Of a DNA stretch of 64,000 nucleotides, positions 33,501 to 44,400 are shown piece by piece; positions within the stretch are counted from its first letter, which is position 1, and every line of letters begins with the position of its first letter. The translations under genes were made by a program, and so were the position numbers. The stretch lies in the NCBI GenBank assembly GCA_015039365.1, contig WION01000080.1, forward strand, positions 62,001 through 126,000. The letters run 5' to 3'. Source of the DNA: Amanita rubescens. Lineage: Eukaryota; Basidiomycota; Agaricomycetes; Agaricales; Amanitaceae. Under the pieces are notes generated by a model. That model made no database searches, was not told the origin of the DNA, and saw nothing but the letters and a program-made list of their open reading frames with translations.

Positions 33501-35585
33501 CCGATCGAGGGGGCGAATTTATGTCCACAAACATACAAGATTACTTAACTGATGTAGGAATCATTCATGAAAAATCTACTCCATATATACATCAACAAAA
33601 TGGAAAGGTTGAACGCATGAATAGAACACTTTGGGAGAAGAGTGAAGCATTGAGATTACATGCTTCATGCCCTCAATCTTGGTGGAACTTTGCGATCGAA
33701 ACTGCCGTACATGTTTATAATCATACTCCACTTAGACAAACCAAATGGAAGACCCCTGTTGAAAATCTTACTGGAAAGAAACCTGATGTTTCTTACTTTA
33801 AGATATTCGGATCTAAAGCTTGGGTATTTATCCCACATGAATCGCGCGAAAATAAATTAACACCAAGGTCTGAAATAATGACCTTTATTGGATACGAACT
33901 GAATGCAAAAGCATACCGCTTCATGACAAATACGAATCAACTTCGAGTATCCACCCAAGCTGAATTTGATGAAACCAAATTTCCAAGAGCCAAACCTCAA
34001 GATGAAAATTATACAAAAAACTTGGACCCTATCAGGCCTATTGAGCAGGATAATTCTGAAAACTCAGATAAAAATATCTCTGATGGTAAACCAGATAATG
34101 AAGGAGATATTTCATCTGAACAGCAGCATTCAAATGATGATTTCTTTGATTTCAACTTTGAAAATCATTCTAGTTCTGATTCATCAGATGATGATGATGA
34201 TGACACTAAATGGGATGATAAATTAGAATCTTTCTTTGAAAAGAAAGATACATCTTCAAAAGACAAAGGTGCTGAATTAGATCTACCTGTACAAAGTCTT
34301 AAAGATAAACCAACTAAAGGAAAAGGCAAAGGAACTGCTAAAAAACCTGTAGAACCTACTCGAAGATCTGAAAGATCTAGAAAACCGGTTATACAGAAAG
34401 ACAATGCTTATGGTAATAAAACACCATTAGAAATTGAAAAAGAAATTACAGAAGAACAAGATGTTGTTCGAGAATTGATTCAAGATCTTAAAGAAAAAGA
34501 TAAATCTGATCCAAGACTTGATGTCACAATCAGATATTCTCTTAGATCTAAAATACGACAACATATTGATAAAGTTAAATTACTTTATTCAACATTACAC
34601 AATGCTCAAATTAATGAAATGTCATGTCTCATTAAAGAGCAAGGTAATGGTTTTCTGAATTACTTACTCGCACAAGCAATTCCTGCCATTGATATTTCAA
34701 GAGATAATATCAGAGAATATCAATACAAAGATATTCAAAAAGTCAAAATTACTGATCCCAAATCTTATGAACAATGGGAGACAGCAATGAATGATGAAAT
34801 GAAATCATTGAATGATAGAAAAATCTGGGAGCTTGCAGAATTACCTCATAATCGTACACCTATTAAATGTAGATGGGTATACGATATTAAATCCGATGGT
34901 CGAAAGAAGGCTCGACTTGTTGCCAAAGGATTTTCTCAAAGACCTGGACTTGACTATGATGAAACGTTTTCGCCAGTGGCAAGATATGAAACGATTCGCC
35001 TTTTGTTAGCAATATCTGTGCTAGAAAAATGGGATATTGAAGCACTAGATGTTAAAACAGCCTTTTTGTACGGAGATCTCGAAGCGGATATCTATATGCA
35101 ACAACCAGAAGGTTATGTAGTCAAAGGCCAAGAACAAAAAGTTTACCAACTTAAAAAGGCAATATATGGACTTAAACAAGCCTCATATGCCTGGAATAAA
35201 CAAGCTAATAAATCCTTAGAGGATTTAGGATTTATACGCTGTTTATCTGATTCTGGCGTATACGTCAGAAGAGAAGACGACACTATAATAGTGTGTATAG
35301 TATATGTCGATGATATGCTTTTCATGGGTGACAATACACCAGAAATTCATAAAGTTAAAAATGCTTTTATGAAGAAATGGGAATGTCACGATCTTGGAAA
35401 AGTTAAAGAATACTTAGGTATGCAAATCAATTACAATAAGAACATGGGTACTCTTATTATTGATCAACATGCATACGCTAAGAAGGTTGTAACAAGATTT
35501 AGTTTAGAAAATTGTAAACCAACTCGTACACCTTTACCAACAGGATATATTCCAACTGCTGCTACAAAAGAATGTACAGCAGAGA
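30518..35585 (+). pseudogene. 5' part of Ty1/copia Gag-Pol
   Basis: One long frame from ATG 30518. It has a copia Gag (about residues 1-230), then a Gly/Arg-rich basic stretch (about 255-285) in place of an obvious zinc knuckle, and a Cys cluster just ahead of protease (CSKSPSCKCPECYKN). Protease has WMCDSGASHHFT (about 727). The integrase zinc region is WHQRMGHPS...CNGCLKGK (about 870-915), and the integrase core has HCDLMTF, SDRGGEF and GKVERMN (about 931, 994, 1030). An acidic linker follows. Reverse transcriptase carries WVYDIKSDG and YVDDMLF (about 1452-1600). The frame runs into copy C at 35586, with element sequence giving the last residues. RNase H is on the inverted fragment at 26877. 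Confidence 0.95.
35578..35585 (+). repeat. Target-site duplication AGCAGAGA at the copia break, left side
   Basis: Matches the minus-strand reading of 27758-27765. Confidence 0.9.
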
Positions 35586-38500
35586 GAGGTCGTTACGCTC
35601 CCCCCCCCTTACCCATAGGAATCCTATAGGATTCTGATACGTATGGTTGTCAGCCATTTTGGCTGAGAAATCCTACTTCATTCCAATGAGAGTCCTATTG
35701 GAGTTATTGGACTTCAATAGGAGTGAATAGGACTCATCCTATGGGAGTTTAATAAGAGTTTAATCAGACTATGCATAAATACAGTAGAAAGACATGTAGT
35801 ATTGCTATTTTGAGCTTGTTTGTATATATTTACATATATTTGAAAGTGGTAGGTGCTGTGGGCTCCACTTCTGATGTTTAAATACCTCTAGAAACAGTGC
35901 TGAAAGCACCAAAACCCTCTTAAAAAATCTAAAAAAATGTTGAAAAATACCCAAAAATTATGTAGTGCTAATATTTGTGTTTGTTTATATTTGTTTGTAT
36001 GTTTGGTGGAAAATGGACAATATTCAGCTTCTTTCACCACATTTGTTAGGATGTTTGAGAATGGACATGTGTGACAGAGGTGTGTGACATGTTTGTGACA
36101 TGCCTCAAACAATCTGCAAAAAATGCCTAAAAAATTGTGGCATCTCAAATGTGCAAGAATGAACATGCCAAACAAGACTAAATTTCAAAAGTCTTAAAAT
36201 ATATGGAAAAATCAATGTGATTAGGCTCATACATACATATATCACAACTATGTGGAAGCCAGCATTAGCAGTGGCCACTTTGCCATTTCACATTTCCACT
36301 TCACACCTAAATTGTGAGAAAACTAGTACCTCTGGTGACACTGCTGGTATGTATATAGCCTATACTTGTGAACATGAGCCTCAGGTGCACTTTGAGATAC
36401 GGCCCTCGAAGGTACGTCCCTCGTTTCTCTTCTCTCTCCTTGCTGTTTCACTGATCGGTCTTGACAGTAGTCAGTGCACCAGTTGATCGCAGCAGGCCAT
36501 AGGGAACAATGCGGGTTGTATGAGATACAACGCGGGGGGAGACAGATGGGGTAAGCTTGCTTTGGGTCTACCTAATATAAGCTGGCACTTGGCTGACATG
36601 TTCGCTACTAGGATGATGTTCGGTTTGTAAGAATACAAACAAGGCAGCACAAATTGCATGCGGTTTGTACACACTCGGATTCAAGGCATACTTTAGGACT
36701 GATGTTGGTCAATTGCAGATGGGCGGCACCCCCTTCTGAAGGAGATGGCAACCGTGACAACAAGGGAGCAGTAGAATGCGCAAAGGGTCAGATTCACATT
36801 CGAAAACATAGTGTACAATGACTTGGAATAGTATGGTAGACTGCCTGCACCCCTCCCTATGGGCCTAGCATTGGATGCGGGTTAGGTACGTACAGGTTTT
36901 CCTGCCTTACCCAAACCCGAGACAAGGGTACAGGTTTGAGCAAGGGTCTACAAAGTGTAGACCCCACCCGTACCCTCTACAGGTGCGGTACGTGACCCAT
37001 GCGGGTTTAGCCAACCCATGCCAATCCCTATATAATACATATTTTATGACCTGATAATGTCTTAACATAGAAGCTGCAGAGTGGAATTCATTGATCACAT
37101 CTCACAAGAATGTCAAGGAATGTACCATTCAATAACATTCAGATAAAAAGACTTTAAGACCTGATCATATCTTATGCAACAGCAGCAGAATGAGAATTCT
37201 TGATCACATTTTACAAGAATGTTGTGCAATTTATCAGTGGGAAATCCCTCAATGCAATTCAGATATATCAGCTGTAAGCCCTGGCAATGTCTTATACAGT
37301 AATTCTAGACTGGAATTCATTTATCACATCCTACAATAATGACTGGTAGTGTATCATTGCCTGAACCTTTGTTACAACTCTTTGAACAGCAGATAAGCCC
37401 TGATAATGTCTTATATACTAATTGCAGTGTGGGAATGGTTGATCAGAACTATCTATATATACCAAGCCCCCACCGTTTTCCTGATGACATAGTTATTCCA
37501 AGGTTAAATGTAATGAGGCTGAGTCTTATGTGACCCAAGCCCTGCAAGATGTTTTAACACAACTTTAACACCACTGCAGTGGCAAGCACCACATGTCAAG
37601 GTGGACCATGCTGTGAGAAGCAAAGGAAACATGTGATGGCTCTGATCCTAGTCACATAATCCTGGTTGTCCTTGAGTTGGATTTGCCACTTGGTGGCCCA
37701 TAGTCTCCAAATTAGTTGTTTCTCCCATTTAACTGGGCATGTTTACTAAATTGTAGACAATTGTTGAGAGGTGGAAGTTGTCAATTACATGTCAGCCACC
37801 ATTAAAGAGTCACTGATCTGTTTATGGTATGGACTCCCAAATTATGCACACCTGATTGGTTGGACAGGCCCACTTATTTTTCTACTTACTCATTTTACTA
37901 TATGTATGGTTGACTAATTCAGTATGTCATTGTTCTCTTGATTATGGAGTTCAATACATATGTTTTTAGTGTGGATGTTTAGTAGGCTGGTTGTCATTAT
38001 GCTGCTAACAACTACTCACCACCATGTGATCACCAGATAACCAACATAACCAACAACTCATCTCTGCTCCCAGTTCTGAGTCCTCCCCTAGTTGAAACTT
38101 GACTTCAATACATACATAGTAGCCACAAATCCTCATAACCTCAACCTTCTCACATTTGTTCATGACCTCTGACAACTCTCTCTGCAATGTCATAGGTGAT
38201 TGATGGCCACTGTTGCCAGCAACAACAGTGGCCACATTGTGGAAATTGATCATGACATAACCACTGGATCTGAGTCATAGTACTAAGTGGCAGTCTCTAC
38301 ACTGCAACTGCACAGAGCCCACTTTTGGCATGCAGGCAGAGTTGATCATGTTGGCCTTGACCCATAGGTGACTACATCCACTACTGTTGACCTCTGAAGC
38401 AATTACTCACTGTTGAACAAGTCACTGCAAGTGATTGACTTCTGCTACCATTGAACCATCAGCAACCCCAACTTCCTACAACAGACCAAACTACACTGAC

Positions 38501-38885
38501 TATCACATTCAGACTTGTCTGAAAAAAGTATTTTGCAAATATCTCAAGTTTGGCTTTATTTGGTCCTCAAATCCCTACATGCCCTAGATCACATGATTTT
38601 TCTGCATTTTTAAAGTATTTTTGAGATTTTATTGCAAGCATAAATAACACCAAACAATACCAAACAACCATCCACAGCCCCTCCAAACTCATACCTTCAA
38701 AAAATGCTGTCAAATGATGCCTATATTGTTTATTTTGTGCAAACAAACATAAACAAATGCAAATATCTACTTTGGGAACATTTTTAGCATTTTTCAAAAT
38801 CTTATCAGATTGTTATCAGAATCCTATAGGAATCAGGAATTCCTATAGGACTCTTATCATACTGGGGGGGGAGTGTAAAGTACTG
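35586..38885 (+). mobile_element. CTCCCC element copy C with a 1.1-kb internal insertion
   Basis: Starts GAGGTCGTTACGCTCC and ends with the right terminus at 38885. Same orientation and content as copy A, except for about 1.09 kb of extra DNA (36401-37488) between two bases that are contiguous in A and B. The left flank is the copia duplication AGCAGAGA. The right flank ATGGGAGT does not match it. Its left half therefore derives from the copia insertion and its right half from another insertion site. Confidence 0.9.
36401..37488 (+). repeat. Insertion inside copy C, containing a 110-120 bp tandem array
   Basis: Absent from copies A and B. No gene is seen. Four units of a tandem repeat begin near 37048, 37158, 37278 and 37397 (each opening CCTGATAATGTCTTA or a close variant). 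Near 36866-37030 is a GC-richer inverted segment with ACCCGT/ATGCGGGTT motifs. The type of inserted element was not identified. Confidence 0.7.
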
Positions 38886-39065
38886 ATGGGAGTCCACAAG
38901 GAGTCCCTACTCTTCTGCCAACTTTTTTCTTCTTTTTCCTGGGACAGGGAGTCCCCACCCTTTTGTCACTTTGGTCATTTTAGTGGGACCCCACCAGGAG
39001 TCCAGGAGGAGTCCCGGGAGTCCACAAGGAGTCCAGAGGAACAGGTGGGGGAGTGTGAAGTGCTG
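38886..39065 (+). mobile_element. Right-end fragment of a further CTCCCC-type element (E)
   Basis: Ends GGGGGAGTGTGAAGTGCTG at 39065, a clear variant of the copy A and copy D right terminus. Its subterminal array is built from GGGAGTCC/AGGAGTCC instead of TCCTATAGGA. Its left part is missing; copy C abuts it directly. Confidence 0.75.
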
Positions 39066-39520
39066 GTGTTAGGGGCTTGATTTCAAGGGTATGTACATAG
39101 ACAGAGTACTGAGCTTTGAAAGGTGAGGATCATTCACTTCTGAGGTTTTCGAGGTCTCTGATTCCATTGGTGATGTTGGCATGGTGCGAAAAGCAGTTAC
39201 GAATGCACCAGAACATTTTGAGTGTTAGGGTCTTGATAACTTGTTTGTAGGCAGAGTAATGAGCTTTAAAAGGTGAGTATCATTCGCTTCTGGGGTTTTT
39301 TGGTTCGCTAAATTCAATGGCAATGTTGGTGTAGCACAGAATTCAATAACGGATCGGTGAGAACACTCTCAAGGATCATGATTGATCAAGATTTGCAGAC
39401 TCAGTTCTGAGCTTTGAAAGGTGTGTGTTATGTGTTTCTGGGGTTTTTACAGTGTCTAAATCTGATGGTGATGTCGGCACAACATGAAAACCAGTTGCAA
39501 ATCTGTCAGAACAATTTAGG
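39066..39520 (+). repeat. Three tandem repeats of about 150 bp
   Basis: The shared GAGCTTTGAAAGGTG motif occurs at 39111, 39261 and 39409, so the period is 148-150 bp. The units are diverged. No gene is seen. Confidence 0.8.
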
Positions 39521-39946
39521 TCTCATCTACACCAGAACTGTCACATTCAGGGGCTCAGTCACTTGCAAATAGAGGCTACAGTAGTAGTATATAATACATA
39601 TATATCATGTTTTGAGGTCGGTTTTAGTTGGTTTGAACCAACTATTACCAGCTTTTGACCGGTCAAGAGTCGGTCAAGAGTCGTGACTGCAGTGACAGGA
39701 CTGGTCATGCATGGTTCCGGTTCGGTTCTCCTCTTTGCAGGAGAATTTGTAACTGGACTTAACTGGACTTTCAATCACTAATAGCGCATAGACTAACTAA
39801 CAAAGAGGCTTATGCATTGAAAAAAGAGTGATAGATTTGAAGTCGAATAAAGAAAACAGAGCTGGTTTATTGGGACTTACCAGTGTTTAAACAATTCCAA
39901 AAAAGGAAAAAAACCCGATTTGAGAGCTCACTCGGAATAAGACTGA
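39521..39946. repeat. hAT-type terminus and GGTTxGGTT-rich DNA
   Basis: Noncoding. Includes GACCGGTCAAGAGTCGGTCAAG (39657-39678) and GGTTCCGGTTCGGTT-like arrays, ending near 39780 in a rightward terminus that reads TAGTGATTGAAAGTCC on the minus strand. No partner end or duplication was found. Confidence 0.4.
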
Positions 39947-40640
39947 GTCCTTCACTTCGTTCGGCCTCGGAACAGTGATTTGGATTCTGATAAAGAAAAT
40001 CGACACAATAATGAACCCAGAATACAGCAATCAACACACTCTGATGACACCACAGAAGATCAACATAGCGGAGACAATCCTGTCGACACAGAACCATCTT
40101 GCAAAATACTTAAACTTATGCAAAGAAATTATCGAAACCCCAACTCTCTCACCATGGATGCGAGCCCAACTCACAGTTCGCCTGACAGAAGCAATGATAA
40201 CAATCAGAATGGCCCTAACAGTCACTGAATCCTGGCAGATGGCACCGTTATTCCCTCTCTCGCTCAGACAATATTTACAACTTTCACAGACTACAGTAAC
40301 TCCTCTCTTATGCAAAAAGCTATTGATGATGTTAGACGATTATCCAGATTGTCAATCAATCCTCAGGAGCTGGAATGCCTCACCAGGCTCTGGCGCATCA
40401 TCTCAGATGCAAGACTCGCAAAGTCAATCATCGTCAATGCCCGAGAACGATACAACTATCATTGCGCAGATCTTATAGAAATCTGGACCAATCTGGACAG
40501 AATGGAATGGTACACCAAACTCTCTCATGGATGCACCATTCACCAATTTGGAATCGATCTTTTACAACAAATCCTCACCGCTGACATAGAACGCTTCTAC
40601 AAACAAGCCATCTCAGATGTTCAAGTTAGGAACGAAGTGG
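39947..40640 (+). pseudogene. Orphan ORF fragment of unknown function (one in-frame TGA)
   Basis: A plus-strand reading frame with protein-like composition, open from 39947, broken by TGA 40226-40228 and continuing in the same register to about 40640. The first part is hydrophilic (DSDKENRHNNEP, Ser/Thr/Asp-rich). The second is helical (LADGTVIPSLAQTIF, CLTRLWRIISDARLAKSI, WYTKLSHGCTIHQFGIDLL). Downstream of about 40640 the same frame is only the antisense of hAT-2. It lies where the C-terminal half of hAT-2 should be and may be a captured host gene fragment. I recognise no domain. Confidence 0.5.
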
Positions 40641-41652
40641 GAACTTGGAGAGGATGCCACCGAGGACAGCGACCATTGTATTGTTGTTACTCGCATTGTT
40701 GCATGTTACACCCAAAATCTATTGATTCGGTGAGTCATGGGTCTATGTTTGATTGATGACAAATGCTTACTTTGTGGTCTATGATCCCATAATCCTTCAC
40801 AACTTGTGCAAAAGCTTTGGCAAGGTTGAGCCTGGTATGTGATTTCACAAGCTCCATGATCCAGCAATAGGCTAACTTGTGTTCCATTATCTTCAAAATG
40901 GACTGTGAGGGCAACAAAGGCTCTATGATTCGGAGAAGTCCAGGCATTGGTTGCAAAGCTCAAACAACCATCATATTCCTTCAGAAATTGGTGAGTACTA
41001 CTGTTGCATGAGTGTGATGAGTAACAGAATACCTTTAGCATCTGCCCAAGTTGTTCCTTCACCCAACAAAACACTACATGGACATCTCGTGCAACCGTTC
41101 TTGAGTGAGGAATACAATAACCCAGACGTCCTGATTTCATCATCCAATGAAATCCGCAGCTGTCAACTATGCTCATGCTGAGCATCTCCTCGGAAACCCA
41201 CTTTACACACTCCACGCTGAGTGTAGCAGCATTAGTAAGCTTCGCGTTTGAGTACTAATCGGGTGTCTCACTGTGTTTCCGGAAATGTGAGCTGACGTGT
41301 TGAGTAGGTCTCCTTACTGCTCCCTTTTCTTGCAAATGCCACTGTTATCGACCCATCCTGCAACTCTTTTCCACTCAAGACCGCTGTGCAAAGCTGATCC
41401 ATATCAGGACCATCTCTGCTTTTGGCCATATCATCTGCATCCTCCAACCGTTGCTTACCCCAACATTTTGTAGCATGTTTTTGCATGTTGCTTGTCAACT
41501 TCCTATCTTCGGTATCAAGAAATCACCGGACTATATGTGGCCTAGAGCCTTTGCCCAGGCAGTGGGGTGCATTGCATTTAAACTCATGGCAGCGGCGGCA
41601 GTGGCCATTCGGCCCATCAATGAGTTCAATGGCAGGGCACAGCTCAAAAAAG

Positions 41653-43692
41653 GAGCGCTTTACTCTCCCCCCCCTAAGATTCTCGGACTCTGAGCAGAAT
41701 CCGAGCAGTCCTAGGACTCAGCTCGGAGTGAGCTCGGAGTCCAAGCTCAGTCCTCGGACTGAGGAAGTGGCAGGGATGCCACTCAAATGCTCAAGTCCGA
41801 GTCCGAGCTCAGTCCGAGCTCAATCCGAAGCTCGGACTTGGACTCGGAGTCCTCGGACTGAGGATGTTGGAGTCTGAGTGGAGTCTGAGCAATCCGAGTG
41901 GAGTCCGAGCAGTCCAAGCGCCCCCAAGCAAGAGCGGGGGGGGCAGTGGCAACATTGACAGGGCCTTATATACATATGGCCAGTCTATTTGGGACTATTT
42001 GGGACTATTTGGAATTGTTTACACCTACAATAAAATCCCAAAAAATATTTAAAAAATGCAGAAAAATCATGTGATTCCAGTCATACAAAAATGGTAAAGC
42101 CAAACAAGCCCAAACTTGAGATATTTGCAAAATACTTTTTCAGATGCTTCATGTGAGAAATTTGAAAAGTCCACAAAAAATCTTAAAAAATGCGGAAAAA
42201 TCATGTGATCCAGGTCATATAAGAATGGTGAAGCTAAATTAACTCATACTTGAGATATTTGCAAAATACCTAAGTTTGATTGGGGCACTGGCATACAAAA
42301 TGTTGCTAGTATAGTACAATGAGGATCATTATGAAGTTTTAATGCTGATGTGACCTGCCTTCCACAATTCTTTGATCTTACATACAAATCTGGGTGTGCA
42401 GCTTTCTTTACTGCACGATTCACCACATCTTTCAAGATTCTCTCCAGCCTTACAACCTTTTAGATCAAACAGTTCATCAACCATCAAGTTCAAGGCTTGT
42501 GTGAAGTTCCACATACTGAGCACATCTGAAATAGAGTCACCAGCAATGCTGACTCTTCCAACTTCTCAGTGAGAAATTGTCCAAGGGTGTTATTTGCATT
42601 GCCACTGATAGTTTCTTCATCCAATATAGCATCCTTAATAAGTATAAATTAAGTGAAGGAATGACTTGTGAACTTGGTGTGCAAAAGTTTGTAAGATGAT
42701 GTTTGCTATGAATCTATGATCTTCAAGTTCCAAGTTAATATACAATAAAGATGGCATCAGAATCATTGAATCCTGTTCATTTCCACGTTCCTTATTACCT
42801 TACCCAGGCTGTCATAAACAAAGCTCTGGTCCCCTATGGATGATGATTGTGGTGGAGTACTATGAGGGTCTTATACTGCTGATGTCCAACCTTCCCCACC
42901 AACAGATGTGGTTGCTGGAGGTATAACATGACCAAACTTGTGCAAGGTGAGGCTCTCAGGATGCTTCTACTACTAGTGTGGAAGCTTTGGTAGGCTGCAA
43001 ATGCTAGAACATCATGATGATCATAACACAATATGCTGTTAACAACTACTCACTACCATGTACCATCACCAAAGAATCATCAAGAACTCATATCCACCCC
43101 CTTCTCCCTTGAGATAATATATTCACAGACCCCTCACATGAGTCACATCTCCAACCCTCTCACATTTATTCATGAGTTCTAACAACTCTCTGCAATGTCA
43201 TTGGTTGTTGGTAACAGGTGGGATTGTGTAAGTTGACTGCAAGTGGATGCTGAACTGCAACTGCCAGAAGTCTGCTGTGGGCATGCAAGCAGAGGTGACA
43301 TTCATAACCACCAGTATGGAATGACAGGTGTATGAGTGTATCATATGCAGATCACATAATTTTTGTACACTTCTTAAGATTACACTCACATCTGAAAACA
43401 TATTTTGCAAATATCTCAAGTTTGGCTTTGTTTGGCTTTACAATTCCTATATGGCCTAGATCACACGATTTTTCTGCATTTTTTAAGCATTTTTTTGGTA
43501 TTTTATTGCAACTGAGAGTGAACTCAGACTTTCTTTTTCCCTCAACTCAGACTGAACTCAGAGTCTACTCGGACTCCACTCGGACTCCGAGCACACCTCG
43601 GACTGGGCTCGGACTGAACTTGGAGTCTACTCGGAGTCTACTCGGACTGGACTCGGAGTCTATTCGGACAGGGGGGGGAGTGTAAAGTGCTG
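41653..43692 (+). mobile_element. CTCCCC element D (2.0 kb) with CTCGGA subterminal arrays
   Basis: The left end GAGCGCTTTACTCTCC and right end (reverse-complemented) CAGCACTTTACACTCC match the copy A termini. The duplication CAAAAAAG is at 41645-41652 and 43693-43700. The interior is a diverged relative of copies A-C: shared 'aacaactactcac-accatgt' near 43043 and 'gagatatttgcaaaatac' near 42118. The subterminal arrays are instead made of GGACTCGGAGT/CTCGGACTC repeats (41690-41920 and 43515-43665). No transposase ORF is present. Confidence 0.9.
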
Positions 43693-43746
43693 CAAAAAAG
43701 GCATATCTACCTGCCATCCAGTCCCTAGCCAGCCGCTCTGTGAGGT

Positions 43747-44029
43747 TGTTGAAGATTGTAGGGCGCGTTGTGATTGGACGATAAGCATGGTAACGTTTCA
43801 GATACCCCGAGAACTATTAGTATACCTTAGATAGCTATATATAGCCAGATAGCATATAGCAGATAAGGTACACATGTATATAAGTAGCTAGTCGATAGGG
43901 CGGATCCCTATCGATTTGGACCTTAATAATACTCGGCTTACTCCTAGCCTTGCTCTCCTGCATCTAGCCTTGCTCTCCTGCATCTAGCCTCGAGATACAA
44001 CCGTCACCGGCAGTACTAGTTTTTCTACA
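43747..44029 (+). repeat. Solo LTR (283 bp) with 5-bp duplication
   Basis: Begins TGTTGAAG and ends TTCTACA. It has a TATA-like TATATAAGTAGC near 43879 and an internal duplicated TAGCCTTGCTCTCCTGCATC (about 43950-43987). Flanked by GAGGT at 43742-43746 and 44030-44034. No internal region remains, so it is a solo LTR from recombination. It is not similar to the two other LTRs in the window. Confidence 0.88.
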
Positions 44030-44050
44030 GAGGTAAGCCTGGTTACTGGA

Positions 44051-44400
44051 TACAATCTACCATTCCAATACTAACCACTCACATCAGGAAAACCCATTCA
44101 GACTTAATTTGATTAAGATACTTTTTTTGTCTTATTCTACTTAAGGTTTTTTCTGGCAAAGTCACTATTAAGTCACTGCAAACCTTTTAAGTAAACCAAG
44201 ACGATTTAAGTCAATTTTAAGTCGATCCAGTCAACCCAGTAAATAAATAAAATGGTTTAAGTCAGGGAAGAATCTTTTAAGTCGATCCAGCCAACTCAGT
44301 AAATGAAGTAAATCGGGGAAGAATCGTTTAAGTCCATTCAGTCAACTCAGTAAAAAAAAGTTGTAGAATATGCTAATGTCGACAAACCCTTGAATCATTC
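44051..44400. repeat. TTTAAGTC-rich tandem DNA
   Basis: Noncoding. About four degenerate units with TTTAAGTCGATCCAGTCAACCCAGTAAAT. A similar AAGTC-rich composition recurs at 58080-58390, so it may be a terminal array of another hAT-like family. Confidence 0.55.

Larger units (their letters stand above)
40640..44050 (-). pseudogene. hAT-2 transposase gene, C-terminus lost, interrupted twice
   Basis: Minus-strand hAT transposase distinct from hAT-1. Order from the N-terminus: a segment with RLARDWMAGRYAFFELCPAIEL (split by element D), a BED-type zinc finger (CNAPHC...SNMQKHATKCWG, about 41455-41600) with TGA 41523-41525 inside, VKWVSEEM and TVARDVHVVF (about 41080-41200), CLSFATNAWTSPNHRAFVALTVHFE (about 40870-40950), and NNASNNNTMVAV (about 40690). 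A frameshift lies after the SLLLD segment near 40860. Homology ends near 40640, so the hATC domain is missing. A solo LTR and element D are inserted with clean duplications. Confidence 0.82.

Noticed and set aside
36866..37030. A small hAT MITE with TAGxxATTGG ends
   Set aside because: The ends match only loosely, and the 8-bp flanks (TATGGGCC and TATAATAC) are different.
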